Positions 16,854 to 27,182 are shown, counted from the first letter of the stretch. The stretch: DNA of 64,000 nucleotides from Priestia megaterium (GCF_023824195.1 NZ_CP085442.1:4316001-4380000), one strand, 5' to 3'. Notes: generated from the letters alone by a model not told the origin. Program-made: numbers and translations.

Positions 16854-18882
16854 GAACTTCTACCTCCAAAGCACATAATAACTTCTTAACGCATTGAATA
16901 ACATTCGTCTTAGGATGTATGACGCTCATTACACCTTTTTGCTGCCACTGCGTTTTGCGTGATACATGTTCTTCCCCTACTACGTACACATAAACGGAAT
17001 CTTCCTCAAAATAAGTCATCGCTTTTGTTAAGAGCTTTTCCACGAGTTCATCACTTCCACAGATCACATATGCTTCGTGCTTTTGTTCATTCATCCAATC
17101 TGCTATCTCGACATAGGAATCTATGTTTTTAATTGTTTCACACGCAAAGCCTGCGCTTTCAAATAAAGACCGGGCAATCTCAGCTTTTTTACGGCTGCTA
17201 GGATCGGTGAGCTCCATAATGCCAATGCTCATTCCCTTTGTATAAACCCGTATTTTTTCAAACTTCTCTGCTGCTCTCCACTTAGTGAGCGGCACAACAC
17301 TGTCAGGCTGTGTCTGCTTCGCCATTTGTTTTAGCATCCACCCTGCTGTTACCCCTTTAGATGCTAGCTTTGTATAGTCCTCTAGCGAAAGATTTGATGA
17401 AAATTCCGAAGCGTTCTGATCACTGTATTTATCCATTTTTATTTCTTCTTTTTTAAACGGCGTGCTTTTTATCTCTTGAGATACAGCCTGTTGCTTAGGA
17501 GCATAGTGTGTGACTCCGATCAAGCGCTCAATTCGGCACTCTATATCCTCTTGTCTTTTTACTCTCATTTGTTCAACTTCATCTTGAATTCGCCCTTGTT
17601 TTAAAGCTTCTTCCATGCCGCCGTGGTCTTCAATGTTGCCAAATAACTCCCAAGCTTTTGTCATTAATTCATGTGTGTAAGCTTCAACGTACCAAGAGCC
17701 TCCGGCAGGATCCATTACTTTTGATATATGTGTTTCGTGCTGCAAAATTAAGTGAGTATTACGGGCAAGGCGATGAGCGAACTGAGAAGATGAGGATGTG
17801 ACGGAATCATATGGTTCAATATGCAGACTATCCGCTCCTCCTACAATAGAAGCAAATGCTTGAACCGTGCTCCTTAATGCATTTGTATACATGTCTTCTT
17901 TAGACTGTGTAAGATGTGACGTTTCCGTATGGATAAACGGCACTGAAACGAACGTGTCATCAAAAGCACGAACCACATTTGCCCAAAGCATGCGAAAAGC
18001 ACGAAGTTTTGATATTTCCATAAATAAATGTGAGCTAACTGAAAAAGAAAAGGTCATGTGAGGTAAAACTTGATGTAAGGACAAACCGCGTTTTATGCAT
18101 TCATCAATATACTGCACCCCTGTAGCAAGCATATAAGCTAGTTCTTGAACAGCGTTTGCACCGCTGTTATGGTAAGGAATGCTTGATACAATGATCGTTT
18201 TGAGCTCTGGAACATTACTGTGAGCCAAACGCGTTGCGTAAGCTAAATGATCGTATAAATCTCGAGTAGAAAGTGGAACTCTTCCATATTCAGCAAGGGT
18301 GCCGAGCGGATCCATTCCAACCGTACCTGTTAGCTGTCTAATATCAAAGTTATGATCAACACAGTATGCTTTTAGAAACGAAAGAAGTGGAACGGATGTA
18401 CATCCCGTATTTAAAAATAAAGGCACAGCTTCAAGAGCTACATGCTGAAACAAATGAGCAACATCCTCTAAAGTAGAAATTGTAGCGCCTGAGGCTACTT
18501 CAGCTTCAGTTGCTTCATCAACGTCTTTTCCTTGCCTCATTGCTTCACTGCACGTAAAAGCGGCCGTATTTTGTCCATTTCTCAAACTGTGTAAAAGAAG
18601 TTTATTGCTTTCTTTAATAGAAGGTAAGTCGATTTTTTGGGTGATTTCCCATTCCCCTAGTATGTATGATTCTTTACCGGCTCCTCTTAAACAATCTATT
18701 CCCGCCGGACTCTGCTGCAAGTAGTCTAAATGTGCCGTATCACTTTCGGAATAAAGCGGTTTCAAAAAGATGTTTTCTAACGTTTCTTTTGAGCAGAGCG
18801 CGGTATTTTTGCTAACTTCCTGTGCCCAATCTTCTTTAGGTGTACGTGTAAATTCATGAAATGATAATGTATTTGTTTTCAT
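16846..18882 (-). CDS. mutA: methylmalonyl-CoA mutase small (non-catalytic) subunit
   Basis: The 678-residue partner of MutB. It keeps the barrel (for example [28 protein letters not shown] and [17 protein letters not shown]) but is diverged. Its C-terminal cobalamin-like domain lacks the DxHxxG motif, so it should not bind B12. This is normal for heterodimeric mutases. The second ATG is chosen because AAAGGGG lies 7 nt before it; the first is too close. It is the first gene of the operon, preceded by a probable sigma-A promoter and by a repeat that ends bkdB transcription. Confidence 0.94.
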   Translation of the reverse strand: MKTNTLSFHEFTRTPKEDWAQEVSKNTALCSKETLENIFLKPLYSESDTAHLDYLQQSPAGIDCLRGAGKESYILGEWEITQKIDLPSIKESNKLLLHSLRNGQNTAAFTCSEAMRQGKDVDEATEAEVASGATISTLEDVAHLFQHVALEAVPLFLNTGCTSVPLLSFLKAYCVDHNFDIRQLTGTVGMDPLGTLAEYGRVPLSTRDLYDHLAYATRLAHSNVPELKTIIVSSIPYHNSGANAVQELAYMLATGVQYIDECIKRGLSLHQVLPHMTFSFSVSSHLFMEISKLRAFRMLWANVVRAFDDTFVSVPFIHTETSHLTQSKEDMYTNALRSTVQAFASIVGGADSLHIEPYDSVTSSSSQFAHRLARNTHLILQHETHISKVMDPAGGSWYVEAYTHELMTKAWELFGNIEDHGGMEEALKQGRIQDEVEQMRVKRQEDIECRIERLIGVTHYAPKQQAVSQEIKSTPFKKEEIKMDKYSDQNASEFSSNLSLEDYTKLASKGVTAGWMLKQMAKQTQPDSVVPLTKWRAAEKFEKIRVYTKGMSIGIMELTDPSSRKKAEIARSLFESAGFACETIKNIDSYVEIADWMNEQKHEAYVICGSDELVEKLLTKAMTYFEEDSVYVYVVGEEHVSRKTQWQQKGVMSVIHPKTNVIQCVKKLLCALEVEVHV

Positions 18883-18959
18883 TTCCATGCCCCTTTACAG
18901 TTAATAGCTGCCTGCTAAACCGAGATGATTACACTTTGAAGTTTGATGATTCTTCTTTT

Positions 18960-18989
18960 ATTTTAATACATCTTTTACAAATTGTTCAA
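18960..18989 (-). promoter_or_regulatory. possible sigma-A promoter of mutA-mutB-meaB
   Basis: TTGAAC, 18-bp spacer, TAAAAT on the minus strand, about 80 bp before the mutA start. I saw no cobalamin riboswitch in the leader. Confidence 0.45.
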
Positions 18990-19009
18990 TCATTGCTTCA
19001 AAATAAAAA

Positions 19010-19138
19010 GAGGGCGGGACATAATTAACCTACGTTTACCATCACCATAAAAAAATCCGAACGAGTTGGATTCTCTATCAAGAATCTCGATTCATCGTTC
19101 GGATCTTCCTGCAGCTAAAATATTTTTGTGCCAGCCTC
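19010..19138 (-). repeat. dispersed repeat with built-in terminator, copy 2
   Basis: The second copy of the element seen at about 0.7-0.8 kb, in the same orientation and likewise directly behind a minus-strand stop codon (bkdB). It begins with GAGGGCGGGACATAATTAA and ends with TTTTGTGCCAGCCTC, giving imperfect terminal inverted repeats. The central hairpin ATCCGAACGA/TCGTTCGGAT is enlarged by an extra inner hairpin (about 26 bases, GATTCT...AGAATC) and is followed on the minus strand by seven Ts. Confidence 0.75.
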
Positions 19139-19142
19139 TTTT

Positions 19143-20402
19143 TTAATAGACGGACGTATTCTCTTTAGAAGTAGATTCTAAAATCTCTTTAACTCTTGCC
19201 AAGAATCTGCCGCACACCAAGCCGTCTAACACGCGGTGATCAAGTGATAAACATAAGTTAACCATATCTCGAACAGCAATCATGTTATCAATAATAACCG
19301 GACGTTTTACAATAGATTCTACTTGTAAAATAGCCGCTTGCGGGTAATTAATAATCCCCATTGATTGCACGGAACCAAATGAGCCTGTGTTGTTAACAGT
19401 AAACGTTCCGCCCTGCATGTCTTCAGACTTCAATGAACCCGTACGAACTTTTTGCGCGAGCTCTGTAATTTCACGCGCAATGCCTTTGATTGTCTTTTCA
19501 TCGGCTTGTTTAATAACCGGCACAAATAAAGCATCGTCTGTTGCAACAGCAATGGATACATTAATATCTTTTTTCTGGACAATACGGTCTCCTGCCCACA
19601 TTGAATTCATTTGAGGGAATTCTTTTAAAGCCTGAGCCACTGCTTTTACGAAGAACGCAAAATAAGTTAAGTTAAAACCTTCTTTTTGTTTGAACTCCGT
19701 CTTTAATGCATCACGATAAGAAACTAAGTTCGTTACATCAACTTCAACCATTGTCCATGCATGCGGAATTTCGTGTTTGCTGCGAAGCATATTTGCTGCA
19801 ATAGCTTTACGCACGCCTGAAACAGGGATTTCTTGATCTCCTGCTGCAGACACAACCGGCGCGGATTGCTGCGTTTTTGGAGCAGCTGCCGCTACGGGTG
19901 CTTCTGGCTGAACTGTTGATGCAGGTGTTTCTTTCACTTCAGCAGCTCCACCTTTTTCAATAACAGCTAAAATATCTTTTCTCGTAATGCGGCCGCCCGC
20001 ACCTGTTCCTGTCACGGTATCTAAATTAATATTATGCTCTTGTGACAGACGCATAACAGCTGGAGAGTATCGGCTTTTATTGGATTGACTGTCCGCTGTT
20101 TTTGGCGCTGATTCTTCTACAGTCTTATCAGACGTTTTCTGTTCTTTTTGAGGTACAGTTCCTTCTACTTCAATTAAACAAATCACTTCTCCTACAGGCA
20201 AAGTATCATCTTCACCTGCAATTAACTCTTTAATTGTTCCACTAAAAGAAGAAGGCACTTCAGCATTTACTTTATCCGTCATGACTTCAGCTAACGGGTC
20301 GTACTTATTTACGTGATCTCCAACAGAAACGAGCCATTTGCTAATTGTACCTTCTGTTACACTTTCACCGAGCTGCGGCATCGTAATTTTTTCAATAGCC
20401 AA
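19143..20402 (-). CDS. bkdB: branched-chain alpha-keto acid dehydrogenase E2 (dihydrolipoyl acyltransferase)
   Basis: The core subunit (419 aa) of the complex that converts valine-, leucine- and isoleucine-derived keto acids to acyl-CoAs. The N-terminal lipoyl domain has MPQLGESVTEG and the lipoylated lysine in EVMTDKVNAEV. A linker rich in Ala/Pro/Glu follows, then a peripheral subunit-binding domain (SPAVMRLSQEHNINLD, GTGAGGRITRKDI) and the catalytic domain ending in SLDHRVLDG with its active-site His. A TTG start (MAIEKITMPQ) is taken, with AAAGGAG 8 nt upstream. It is the last gene of the bkd operon. Confidence 0.94.
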   Translation of the reverse strand: MAIEKITMPQLGESVTEGTISKWLVSVGDHVNKYDPLAEVMTDKVNAEVPSSFSGTIKELIAGEDDTLPVGEVICLIEVEGTVPQKEQKTSDKTVEESAPKTADSQSNKSRYSPAVMRLSQEHNINLDTVTGTGAGGRITRKDILAVIEKGGAAEVKETPASTVQPEAPVAAAAPKTQQSAPVVSAAGDQEIPVSGVRKAIAANMLRSKHEIPHAWTMVEVDVTNLVSYRDALKTEFKQKEGFNLTYFAFFVKAVAQALKEFPQMNSMWAGDRIVQKKDINVSIAVATDDALFVPVIKQADEKTIKGIAREITELAQKVRTGSLKSEDMQGGTFTVNNTGSFGSVQSMGIINYPQAAILQVESIVKRPVIIDNMIAVRDMVNLCLSLDHRVLDGLVCGRFLARVKEILESTSKENTSVY

Positions 20403-20417
20403 TTGATACAACTCCTT

Positions 20418-21401
20418 TTAAAATTGAGCTAATTCTCTCATTGCTTTTTCTACTTTATCTGGATTCACCATAAAATATTTTTCCATTGTTGGTGCATACG
20501 GCATAGCTGGAACATCAGGGCCAGCAAGGCGCTGAATTGGAGCATCTAAATCGAATAAGCAGTGTTCAGCAATAATAGCTGCTACTTCGCTCATGATGCT
20601 GCCTTCTTTGTTGTCTTCCGTTAAAAGCAGTACTTTACCTGTTTTAGAGGCTGCTTCAATAATAGCTTCTTTATCAAGCGGATAGACCGTTCTTAAATCT
20701 AAGATGTGTGTTGAAATACCGTCTGCTTCTAGTTTTTCAGCAGCTTGAAGAGCAAAGTGTACACAAAGACCATATGTAATAACCGTGATGTCGTCTCCTT
20801 CTCTCTTTACATCTGCTTTGCCAATCGGAAGTACATAATCATCTTCAGGGACTTCTCCTTTAATCAAACGGTACGCACGCTTATGCTCAAAGAAAAGAAC
20901 TGGATCATCATCACGAATAGCTGCTTTTAATAATCCTTTTACATCATAAGGCGTAGAAGGCATCACAATCTTTAACCCTGGCGTATTGGCAAATAGTGCT
21001 TCAACAGATTGAGAATGATAAAGAGCACCGTGAACTCCGCCGCCGTAAGGAGCTCGAATTGTAATTGGACAACTCCAATCATTATTAGAACGATAGCGAA
21101 TTTTCGCTGCTTCTGACACAATTTGATTGACTGCAGGCATAATAAAATCAGCAAATTGCATTTCAGCAATCGGACGCATTCCGTACATTGCCGCTCCGAT
21201 TCCTACCCCTGCAATGGCCGACTCTGCAAGAGGTGTGTCAATGACTCTTTCTTCTCCGAACTGTTCGTACAGTCCGTTGGTTGCTTTAAATACGCCGCCT
21301 TTTTTCCCTACGTCTTCTCCTAATACAAACACGCGGGAATCTCTTTCCATTTCTTCACGAATGGCCATTGTTACTGCATCAATATATGAAATAACCGGCA
21401 T
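20418..21401 (-). CDS. bkdAB: branched-chain alpha-keto acid dehydrogenase E1 beta
   Basis: The 327-residue beta half of the thiamine-diphosphate E1 heterotetramer. It has the expected VFVLGEDVGKKGGVFKAT, DTPLAESAIAGVGIGAAM, APYGGGVHGALYHSQS and, near the end, LTEDNKEGSIMSEVAAII. The spacing to bkdAA is 12 bp and to bkdB about 15 bp. E1 beta proteins of pyruvate dehydrogenase look similar; the gene neighbours (ptb, bcd, buk) mark this one as the branched-chain form. Confidence 0.94.
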   Translation of the reverse strand: MPVISYIDAVTMAIREEMERDSRVFVLGEDVGKKGGVFKATNGLYEQFGEERVIDTPLAESAIAGVGIGAAMYGMRPIAEMQFADFIMPAVNQIVSEAAKIRYRSNNDWSCPITIRAPYGGGVHGALYHSQSVEALFANTPGLKIVMPSTPYDVKGLLKAAIRDDDPVLFFEHKRAYRLIKGEVPEDDYVLPIGKADVKREGDDITVITYGLCVHFALQAAEKLEADGISTHILDLRTVYPLDKEAIIEAASKTGKVLLLTEDNKEGSIMSEVAAIIAEHCLFDLDAPIQRLAGPDVPAMPYAPTMEKYFMVNPDKVEKAMRELAQF

Positions 21402-21413
21402 ATGTTTTCCTCC

Positions 21414-22406
21414 TTACTCACCGTACACGTATTTTAAAGCTGATTCCGCTTCTGCATAAGGAGCGTTTTCAGCATAATCTGTTGCATCATTAACAATGTT
21501 CATAATATCATCAAGCATTTGTTTTTCTCGTTCATCGGTTAACACGTTAACCTCTTTTAAATAAGTCGCAAAGTACGCAAGCGGATCACTCTTTTTAGCT
21601 TCAGACAATTCTTCTGCTCCGCGATATGCACGATCATCGTCATCACTTGAATGGGCAGTCAAACGCTCTGAAACAGTTTCAATAAGAGTAGGCCCTTCTC
21701 CTCTGGATGCACGATCTCTTGCTTCTTTTACCACTCGGTATACTTCAAGGACGTCGTTTCCATCAATTGTGTAGCCTGGCATACCATATCCAATCGCACG
21801 ATCAGATACTTTTGCGCATCCTAGCTGCTTTTCAACCGGAACAGAAATCGCATACTTGTTATTTTCACACATAAAGATAACAGGAAGCTTATGAACACCT
21901 GCAAAGTTCGCGCCTTCGTGGAAATCTCCTTGGTTAGAAGATCCTTCTCCAAACGTGACAAACGTTACTAAGTCTTTTTTCTCCAATCGTCCTGCTAAAG
22001 CGATTCCTACTGCATGAGGCACCTGTGTTGTAACTGGAGAAGATCCTGTTACAATTCGCTTTTCCTTATGGCCAAAGTGACCTGGCATTTGACGACCTCC
22101 TGAGTTTGGATCTTCTGCCTTAGCAAACCCAGAAAGCATTAAATCGCGCGCGGTCATTCCAAATGCTAGCACAACACCCAGATCGCGGTAATAAGGTAAT
22201 ATGTAATCATTCTCTCTGTTTAAGGCAAAAGCTGCGCCAACTTGAGCAGCTTCTTGACCTTGACATGAAATAACAAAAGGCACCTTCCCTGCACGATTTA
22301 ATAGCCACATACGCTCATCAATTTTTCGTGCAAGCAGCATAGTGCGGTACATTTCAAGTACTTGTTCATCAGTTAATCCTAATGATTCATGACGGTTTTT
22401 TGTCAT
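21414..22406 (-). CDS. bkdAA: branched-chain alpha-keto acid dehydrogenase E1 alpha
   Basis: The alpha subunit (330 aa) that binds thiamine diphosphate and carries the phosphorylation-loop region. The TPP motif runs from FGEGSSNQGDFHEGANFAG to CENN, and the loop is RLTAHSSDDDD. The ATG at MTKNRHESLG is chosen because AAAGGAGG lies 7 nt before it; eight more upstream codons are open but would overlap that ribosome-binding site. It sits between lpdV and bkdAB in one operon. Confidence 0.94.
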   Translation of the reverse strand: MTKNRHESLGLTDEQVLEMYRTMLLARKIDERMWLLNRAGKVPFVISCQGQEAAQVGAAFALNRENDYILPYYRDLGVVLAFGMTARDLMLSGFAKAEDPNSGGRQMPGHFGHKEKRIVTGSSPVTTQVPHAVGIALAGRLEKKDLVTFVTFGEGSSNQGDFHEGANFAGVHKLPVIFMCENNKYAISVPVEKQLGCAKVSDRAIGYGMPGYTIDGNDVLEVYRVVKEARDRASRGEGPTLIETVSERLTAHSSDDDDRAYRGAEELSEAKKSDPLAYFATYLKEVNVLTDEREKQMLDDIMNIVNDATDYAENAPYAEAESALKYVYGE

Positions 22407-22426
22407 GTTTAAACCTCCTTTAATCA

Positions 22427-23848
22427 TCAAAAATGAATCGCTTTTCCATCTACAGCTAATGAAGCTTCTCCCATCGCTTCTGAAAGGCTAGGGTGAGGAT
22501 GAATGGTATGAGCAATTTCCCATGGTGTAGCATCCAATACCTTTGCAAGACCTGCTTCAGAGATCATATCCGTCACGTGAGGTCCAATCATATGCACACC
22601 AAGGACATCATTTGTGTCGGCATCAGCAATAATTTTAACAAATCCCTCTGCCTCTCCATATACAAGAGCTTTTCCAACGGCCTTAAACGGAAACTTTCCA
22701 ATCTTCAGCTGAAACCCTTGCTGTTTTGCTTCTTGTTCTGTTAATCCTACACTTGCTGCCTCCGGGCTGCTGTATACGCATTTAGAGATTGTTGTATAAT
22801 CAATCTTCAAAGGCTTTTCACCATGTAAATGCTCAACAGCTACAATTCCTTCGTGAGAAGCTACATGTGCAAGCTGCAGTCCGCCAATCACATCTCCAAT
22901 TGCGTAGATATGAGATTCTTTCGTTTGATAAAAATCATTCGTGGCAATCACACCGTTTTCTACTACAATATCGGTATTCTCGAGACCAATTCCTTCGACA
23001 TTCGCTTGACGCCCTACAGATACAAGCAGCTTTTCTGCTTCATATTCTTGCATATCGTCTCCTACTTGAGCCGAAATTTTCACCTGACCACCAATAGACA
23101 GTGTATCAGCCATTACTTTAGCAGAAGTAATAATGGTAACTCCTTTTGCTTTTAAAAGCTTCGTCATTTCACGGGAGATATCTTGATCTTCTGTTGGTAA
23201 AATTCGATCGCTGTATTCAACAACCGTTACATCAACATTAAAATCTGTGAGCATTGACGCCCATTCAATTCCGATGACGCCGCCTCCCACAATAATAATA
23301 GAAGCAGGAAGTGTTTCCATCTTTAATGCTTCATCTGAAGTGATTACTTTCTCTCCGTCAATCGTTAAACCAGGTAATGTTCTAGGACGAGACCCTGTTG
23401 CGACAATTACATTCTTTGGAATAAGCATTTCGTTTTCTTCACCGCTTTTTAATTCGACGGAGATGGTTCCTGGCATAGGAGAAAAAATAGAAGGTCCTAA
23501 AATACGTCCAATTCCTTCATATACGTCAATTTTACCTTTTTTCATTAGCTGTTTGACACCATTATGTAACTGTGAAACAATTTCTGACTTTCGTTCTTGT
23601 ACACGTGCATAGTTCAATAGTACATTGGAAGTTTCTACGCCAAATTCACTGCTTTTCTTAGCCGTTTGATAGACTTCTGCACTTCTTAGTAAAGCTTTGC
23701 TTGGGATACACCCTGCGTGCAGGCATGTGCCGCCTAACTTATTTTTTTCCACAACCGCTACCGATAGACCTAACTGAGAGGCACGAATAGCTGCTACGTA
23801 CCCTCCGGTTCCACCGCCGAGAATGACCAAATCATATTCTTTTGCCAC
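22427..23848 (-). CDS. lpdV: dihydrolipoamide dehydrogenase E3 of the branched-chain complex
   Basis: A 473-residue FAD disulfide reductase that reoxidises the lipoyl groups of BkdB. The FAD site is ILGGGTGGYVAAIRA, the redox-active pair is in GGTCLHAGCIPSK (Cys-x4-Cys), the NAD site is IIVGGGVIGIEWASM, and the catalytic His-Glu pair is in HTIHPHPSLSEAMGE. Its place between buk and bkdAA makes it the dedicated E3 (LpdV in B. subtilis) rather than the pyruvate dehydrogenase E3. Confidence 0.94.
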   Translation of the reverse strand: MAKEYDLVILGGGTGGYVAAIRASQLGLSVAVVEKNKLGGTCLHAGCIPSKALLRSAEVYQTAKKSSEFGVETSNVLLNYARVQERKSEIVSQLHNGVKQLMKKGKIDVYEGIGRILGPSIFSPMPGTISVELKSGEENEMLIPKNVIVATGSRPRTLPGLTIDGEKVITSDEALKMETLPASIIIVGGGVIGIEWASMLTDFNVDVTVVEYSDRILPTEDQDISREMTKLLKAKGVTIITSAKVMADTLSIGGQVKISAQVGDDMQEYEAEKLLVSVGRQANVEGIGLENTDIVVENGVIATNDFYQTKESHIYAIGDVIGGLQLAHVASHEGIVAVEHLHGEKPLKIDYTTISKCVYSSPEAASVGLTEQEAKQQGFQLKIGKFPFKAVGKALVYGEAEGFVKIIADADTNDVLGVHMIGPHVTDMISEAGLAKVLDATPWEIAHTIHPHPSLSEAMGEASLAVDGKAIHF

Positions 23849-23876
23849 ACTGCTTCACACCTTTCTGCAAACGCTA

Positions 23877-24965
23877 TTAAGCGCCTTTATATTCCTTCAC
23901 TTCTTCTTCACCTGTAAGCACTCGGAGAGCCCCTTCAGCTAGCGCTTGAAGCTCATTTTCTCCAGGATAAACAATGACATCTGCAATCCACTTTACATGA
24001 TTAATAATCAGCTCAACAAACGCTTTTGAATAAGCAATGCCTCCCGTTAAAATAATGGCATCTACTTTTCCATGCAAAACCGTACTGGCAGCTCCAATTT
24101 CCTTCGAAATTTGATAAGCCATTGCTTCGTAGATAAGCTTAGCTTTTTCGTTTCCATTTTTCACTAGCGCTTCGACTTTCTGCACGTCAGATGTGCCCAA
24201 ATAACCGACAAGCCCGCCTTTTCCTACAAGCATTTTCATAATCTCCTCGCGGTAATACTGACCTGAAAAGCAAAGACGAACTAATTCACCAACCGGTACA
24301 CCCCCAGCGCGCTCTGGACTAAAAGGACCGTCGCCGTGCAGGCCATTGTTCACATCAATTACTTTTCCGCGTTGGTGAACTCCAACTGTAATGCCTCCAC
24401 CCATATGGGTAACAATAACGTTCATTTGTTCATATGTGCTATTCATTTCTTTAGCCACTTTTCGAGCAACCGATTTTTGATTCAGCGCGTGAAAGATGCT
24501 TTTCCTTTCCATAAAAGGAGTTCCTGAGATACGAGCGATGTCACTTAGCTCATCTACCACCACTGGATCAACAATATACGCTGGAATATTTAATCCAGAC
24601 GCAATCTCAAACGCTAAAATCCCGCCTAAATTTGAAGCATGATGGCCGGCATAACCGTCTTTTAAATCTTTGAGCATGGCTTGATTTACTTCGTATGTGC
24701 CGCCTTCAATCGGGCGTAAAAGCCCTCCTCTTCCACATACTGCACTTAATTTAGATAAATTAATCCCTTCTTCATCAAGTGCCTCTAAAATCGAGTTTTT
24801 ACGGAACTCATACTGTGCATATATCGTCTCAAACTGATTCATTTGCTGTGAATCGTAGCGGATTGTTCGATCAAAAATTGGTTTATCGTTGTGAAACACG
24901 CCAATTTTTGTGGACGTTGAACCCGGATTTATTATCAGCATTCGATATTCGTGCATATCCAACAC
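23877..24965 (-). CDS. buk: butyrate kinase
   Basis: An acetokinase-family enzyme of ~362 aa that converts butyryl- (and branched acyl-) phosphate plus ADP to the acid and ATP. It shows the ASKHA phosphate motifs [13 protein letters not shown] at the N-terminus, [13 protein letters not shown] in the middle and ILTGGIAYS near the end. With Ptb it gives ATP and branched short acids from acyl-CoA. The start is GTG or the next TTG, both close to AGGAGG; an internal ATG is possible too. A strong hairpin lies between its start and bcd. Confidence 0.92.
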   Translation of the reverse strand: MLDMHEYRMLIINPGSTSTKIGVFHNDKPIFDRTIRYDSQQMNQFETIYAQYEFRKNSILEALDEEGINLSKLSAVCGRGGLLRPIEGGTYEVNQAMLKDLKDGYAGHHASNLGGILAFEIASGLNIPAYIVDPVVVDELSDIARISGTPFMERKSIFHALNQKSVARKVAKEMNSTYEQMNVIVTHMGGGITVGVHQRGKVIDVNNGLHGDGPFSPERAGGVPVGELVRLCFSGQYYREEIMKMLVGKGGLVGYLGTSDVQKVEALVKNGNEKAKLIYEAMAYQISKEIGAASTVLHGKVDAIILTGGIAYSKAFVELIINHVKWIADVIVYPGENELQALAEGALRVLTGEEEVKEYKGA

Positions 24966-24995
24966 ATGTCCTCCTACCTTATCATTCTCATAAAC

Positions 24996-25042
24996 GAAGG
25001 CTAGGTCGAAAGGATTTCATTTATTCCTTTTGCCTAGCCTTC
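24996..25042 (-). other. strong intercistronic hairpin between bcd and buk
   Basis: GAAGGCTAGG pairs with CCTAGCCTTC (10 bp), and an inner AAAGGA/TCCTTT stem extends it. On the minus strand no T run follows, so it is unlikely to be a full terminator. It may mark an RNA processing or stability point that sets different levels for ptb-bcd and buk-lpdV-bkd. Confidence 0.55.
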
Positions 25043-25052
25043 AGCTCAAACA

Positions 25053-26156
25053 TTAGCGCGTATGACGTCTACTTAAAATATGCTGTCCATTTTGTAAAAA
25101 TTGACTGCGTGAACGACGCAGCTTTTCAATTCTTTCTTCAGCTAAGCGATCTGCTGCTAGATAGGTTGGAATGCCATCTCGCTTTGAGATTTCAACTACC
25201 TTTTCAATATTATCATAAATACCTTCAACTTTTTTCAGCGCACGCTCACGGTTATATCCAACTAGCTCATCAGCTACGTTAATAACGCCTCCTGCGTTAA
25301 TAACATAGTCCGGGGCATATACAATGCCTAATTCATGAATTAAATCACCATGACGCGTTTCTTTCAATTGATTATTAGCTGCCCCTGCAATAACTTTTGC
25401 TTTTATTTGAGGGATCGTTTCATCGTTAATCGTTGCTCCGAGTGCACAAGGAGCATAGATATCACATTCTACACCATAAATATCATTCGGGTCTACTGCT
25501 TGCGCACCAAATTCTTCTACCGCACGCTGAACAGCTTCTTTATTAATATCCGTTACGATAAGTTTCGCTCCTTCTTCGTGAAGGTGGCGGCATAAATTAT
25601 ATGCTACGTTTCCTACACCTTGGACAGCTACTACTTTTCCTTCAAGCATATCTGTTCCAAATGCTTCTTTTGCTGCTGCTTTAATTCCTCGGTATACGCC
25701 GTAGGCTGTGACTGGTGATGGATTGCCTGATGAACCAAAAGCAGGAGATACACCCGTTACATAATCCGTTTCCTCATATACAATATCCATATCCTCTACC
25801 GTTGTGCCCACATCTTCTGCTGTAATATATCGACCATTTAACCCTTGAATAAAGCGACCAAATGCACGGAACATCGCTTCATTTTTGTCTTTGCGAGGAT
25901 CTCCGATAATAACCGTTTTCCCTCCTCCTAAATTCAAGCCTGCTGCTGCATTTTTATAAGTCATTCCGCGTGATAGACGAAGCGCATCTTCAATTGCGGC
26001 CTCTTCTGATTCATATGTCCACATTCTCGTACCGCCTAGAGCTGGTCCAATTGTTGTATCATGAATCGCAATAATGGCTTTTAAGCCTGAATCTTTATCT
26101 TGGCAAAATAATAACTGCTCATAATCGTATGTTTCCATATAGTCAAAAATTTTCAT
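25053..26156 (-). CDS. bcd: leucine dehydrogenase
   Basis: An NAD-dependent dehydrogenase (367 aa) that deaminates leucine, valine and isoleucine to their keto acids. Substrate-binding and catalytic residues lie in [26 protein letters not shown] (Lys) and TAEDVGT; the NAD fold is marked by [17 protein letters not shown]. This is the standard family length and layout. It follows ptb by about 12 bp in the sigma-54-driven bkd operon and feeds the keto acid dehydrogenase encoded downstream. Confidence 0.95.
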   Translation of the reverse strand: MKIFDYMETYDYEQLLFCQDKDSGLKAIIAIHDTTIGPALGGTRMWTYESEEAAIEDALRLSRGMTYKNAAAGLNLGGGKTVIIGDPRKDKNEAMFRAFGRFIQGLNGRYITAEDVGTTVEDMDIVYEETDYVTGVSPAFGSSGNPSPVTAYGVYRGIKAAAKEAFGTDMLEGKVVAVQGVGNVAYNLCRHLHEEGAKLIVTDINKEAVQRAVEEFGAQAVDPNDIYGVECDIYAPCALGATINDETIPQIKAKVIAGAANNQLKETRHGDLIHELGIVYAPDYVINAGGVINVADELVGYNRERALKKVEGIYDNIEKVVEISKRDGIPTYLAADRLAEERIEKLRRSRSQFLQNGQHILSRRHTR

Positions 26157-26168
26157 TGTTAGTGCCTC

Positions 26169-27080
26169 CTAAGAATTCTGTTGAGCGACGCTGATAGCAA
26201 GCGCCAGTGAGTATAATTTACTTTCTGATGAATCTGCTCTGGATGTTAAGACGACCGGAGCTTTTGCTCCCGCTAGAATAGCTCCAACTTTTGCTTTAGC
26301 AAAATAAATAAGGGATTTATATAAAACGTTCCCTGTTTCAATTGCTGGAACGAGTAATATATCTGCTTGACCGGCAACTTCACTTTGAATGCCTTTTTGC
26401 TTGGCTGCTTCTATGTTAATGGCATTGTCGAGTGCTAAAGGTCCATCAATAACGCAGCCTTTAATTTGTCCTCTGCGGTTCATCTGTGTAAGAAGTGCAG
26501 CCTCTACTGTTGCAGGCATCAAAGGGTTCACAACTTCAACCGCTGCAATAGGAGCTACCTTTGGCACCTCTATCCCAATCGAGTGGGCAACGTTCACCGC
26601 ATTTTGAATGATTTGAACTTTCTCTTCCAGAGATGGCGTAATATTCATAGCTGCATCTGTTACAAGAATCGGACGGTCATAGTGAGGAACGTCAAACACA
26701 GCTACATGTGATAAAACATTTCCCGTACGCAAACCATGCTCTTTATTTAACACAGCTTTTAAAATAAGCGATGTGGATAAATTCCCTTTCATTACGATAT
26801 GAGCTTGACCTTGCTGAACTGAACGCACAGCCAATTGAGCCGCTTCTAAAACGGACTCCGTATGTACGACCGTCACAGCCTTATGAGTGAGTAAGGATGG
26901 GCGGTACTGCCTGAATAATTCATTAATTGTCGTTTCGTTGCCAAACAAAATAAATTCAGAAACTTCCCTTGACACAGCTTCATACACTGCCTCAATTGTT
27001 TCTAAGTCTTCAGCTGCAGCAACAGCAACAGTCAAAGAAGACTGCTTAGCAACCTGAGATAAGATGGTAGCAAGAGTCAT
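26169..27080 (-). CDS. ptb: phosphate butyryltransferase
   Basis: A 303-residue acyl-transferase that swaps CoA for phosphate on butyryl- and branched acyl-CoA. It has the Pta/Ptb fold with HIVMKGNLSTSLILKAVLN, LSHVAVFDVP, VTDAAMNITP and ILVPAIETGNVLYKSL. It is the first gene of the ptb-bcd-buk-lpdV-bkdAA-bkdAB-bkdB operon, which begins about 75 bp downstream of a sigma-54 promoter. It corresponds to B. subtilis YqiS. Confidence 0.94.
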   Translation of the reverse strand: MTLATILSQVAKQSSLTVAVAAAEDLETIEAVYEAVSREVSEFILFGNETTINELFRQYRPSLLTHKAVTVVHTESVLEAAQLAVRSVQQGQAHIVMKGNLSTSLILKAVLNKEHGLRTGNVLSHVAVFDVPHYDRPILVTDAAMNITPSLEEKVQIIQNAVNVAHSIGIEVPKVAPIAAVEVVNPLMPATVEAALLTQMNRRGQIKGCVIDGPLALDNAINIEAAKQKGIQSEVAGQADILLVPAIETGNVLYKSLIYFAKAKVGAILAGAKAPVVLTSRADSSESKLYSLALAISVAQQNS

Positions 27081-27166
27081 GGAATGTTCGACCTCTCCTT
27101 TTTCATTCTTTCTTTTGCTCCGTTTTAAAGAGCATACTGCGCGTTTATGCAGTCACCTAAAATACA

Positions 27167-27182
27167 TGCAAGATTTGTGCCA
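27167..27182 (-). promoter_or_regulatory. sigma-54 (SigL) promoter of the bkd operon
   Basis: On the minus strand TGGCAC, 5 bp, TTGCA gives an exact match to the -24/-12 consensus, about 90 bp before the ptb start. The adjacent bkdR encodes a sigma-54 activator, as in B. subtilis, where SigL and BkdR drive this operon with isoleucine or valine. Confidence 0.92.

Noticed and set aside
16846..18882. MutA as a degenerate or broken mutase
   Set aside because: Loss of the B12-binding DxHxxG motif is normal for the small subunit of heterodimeric methylmalonyl-CoA mutases.
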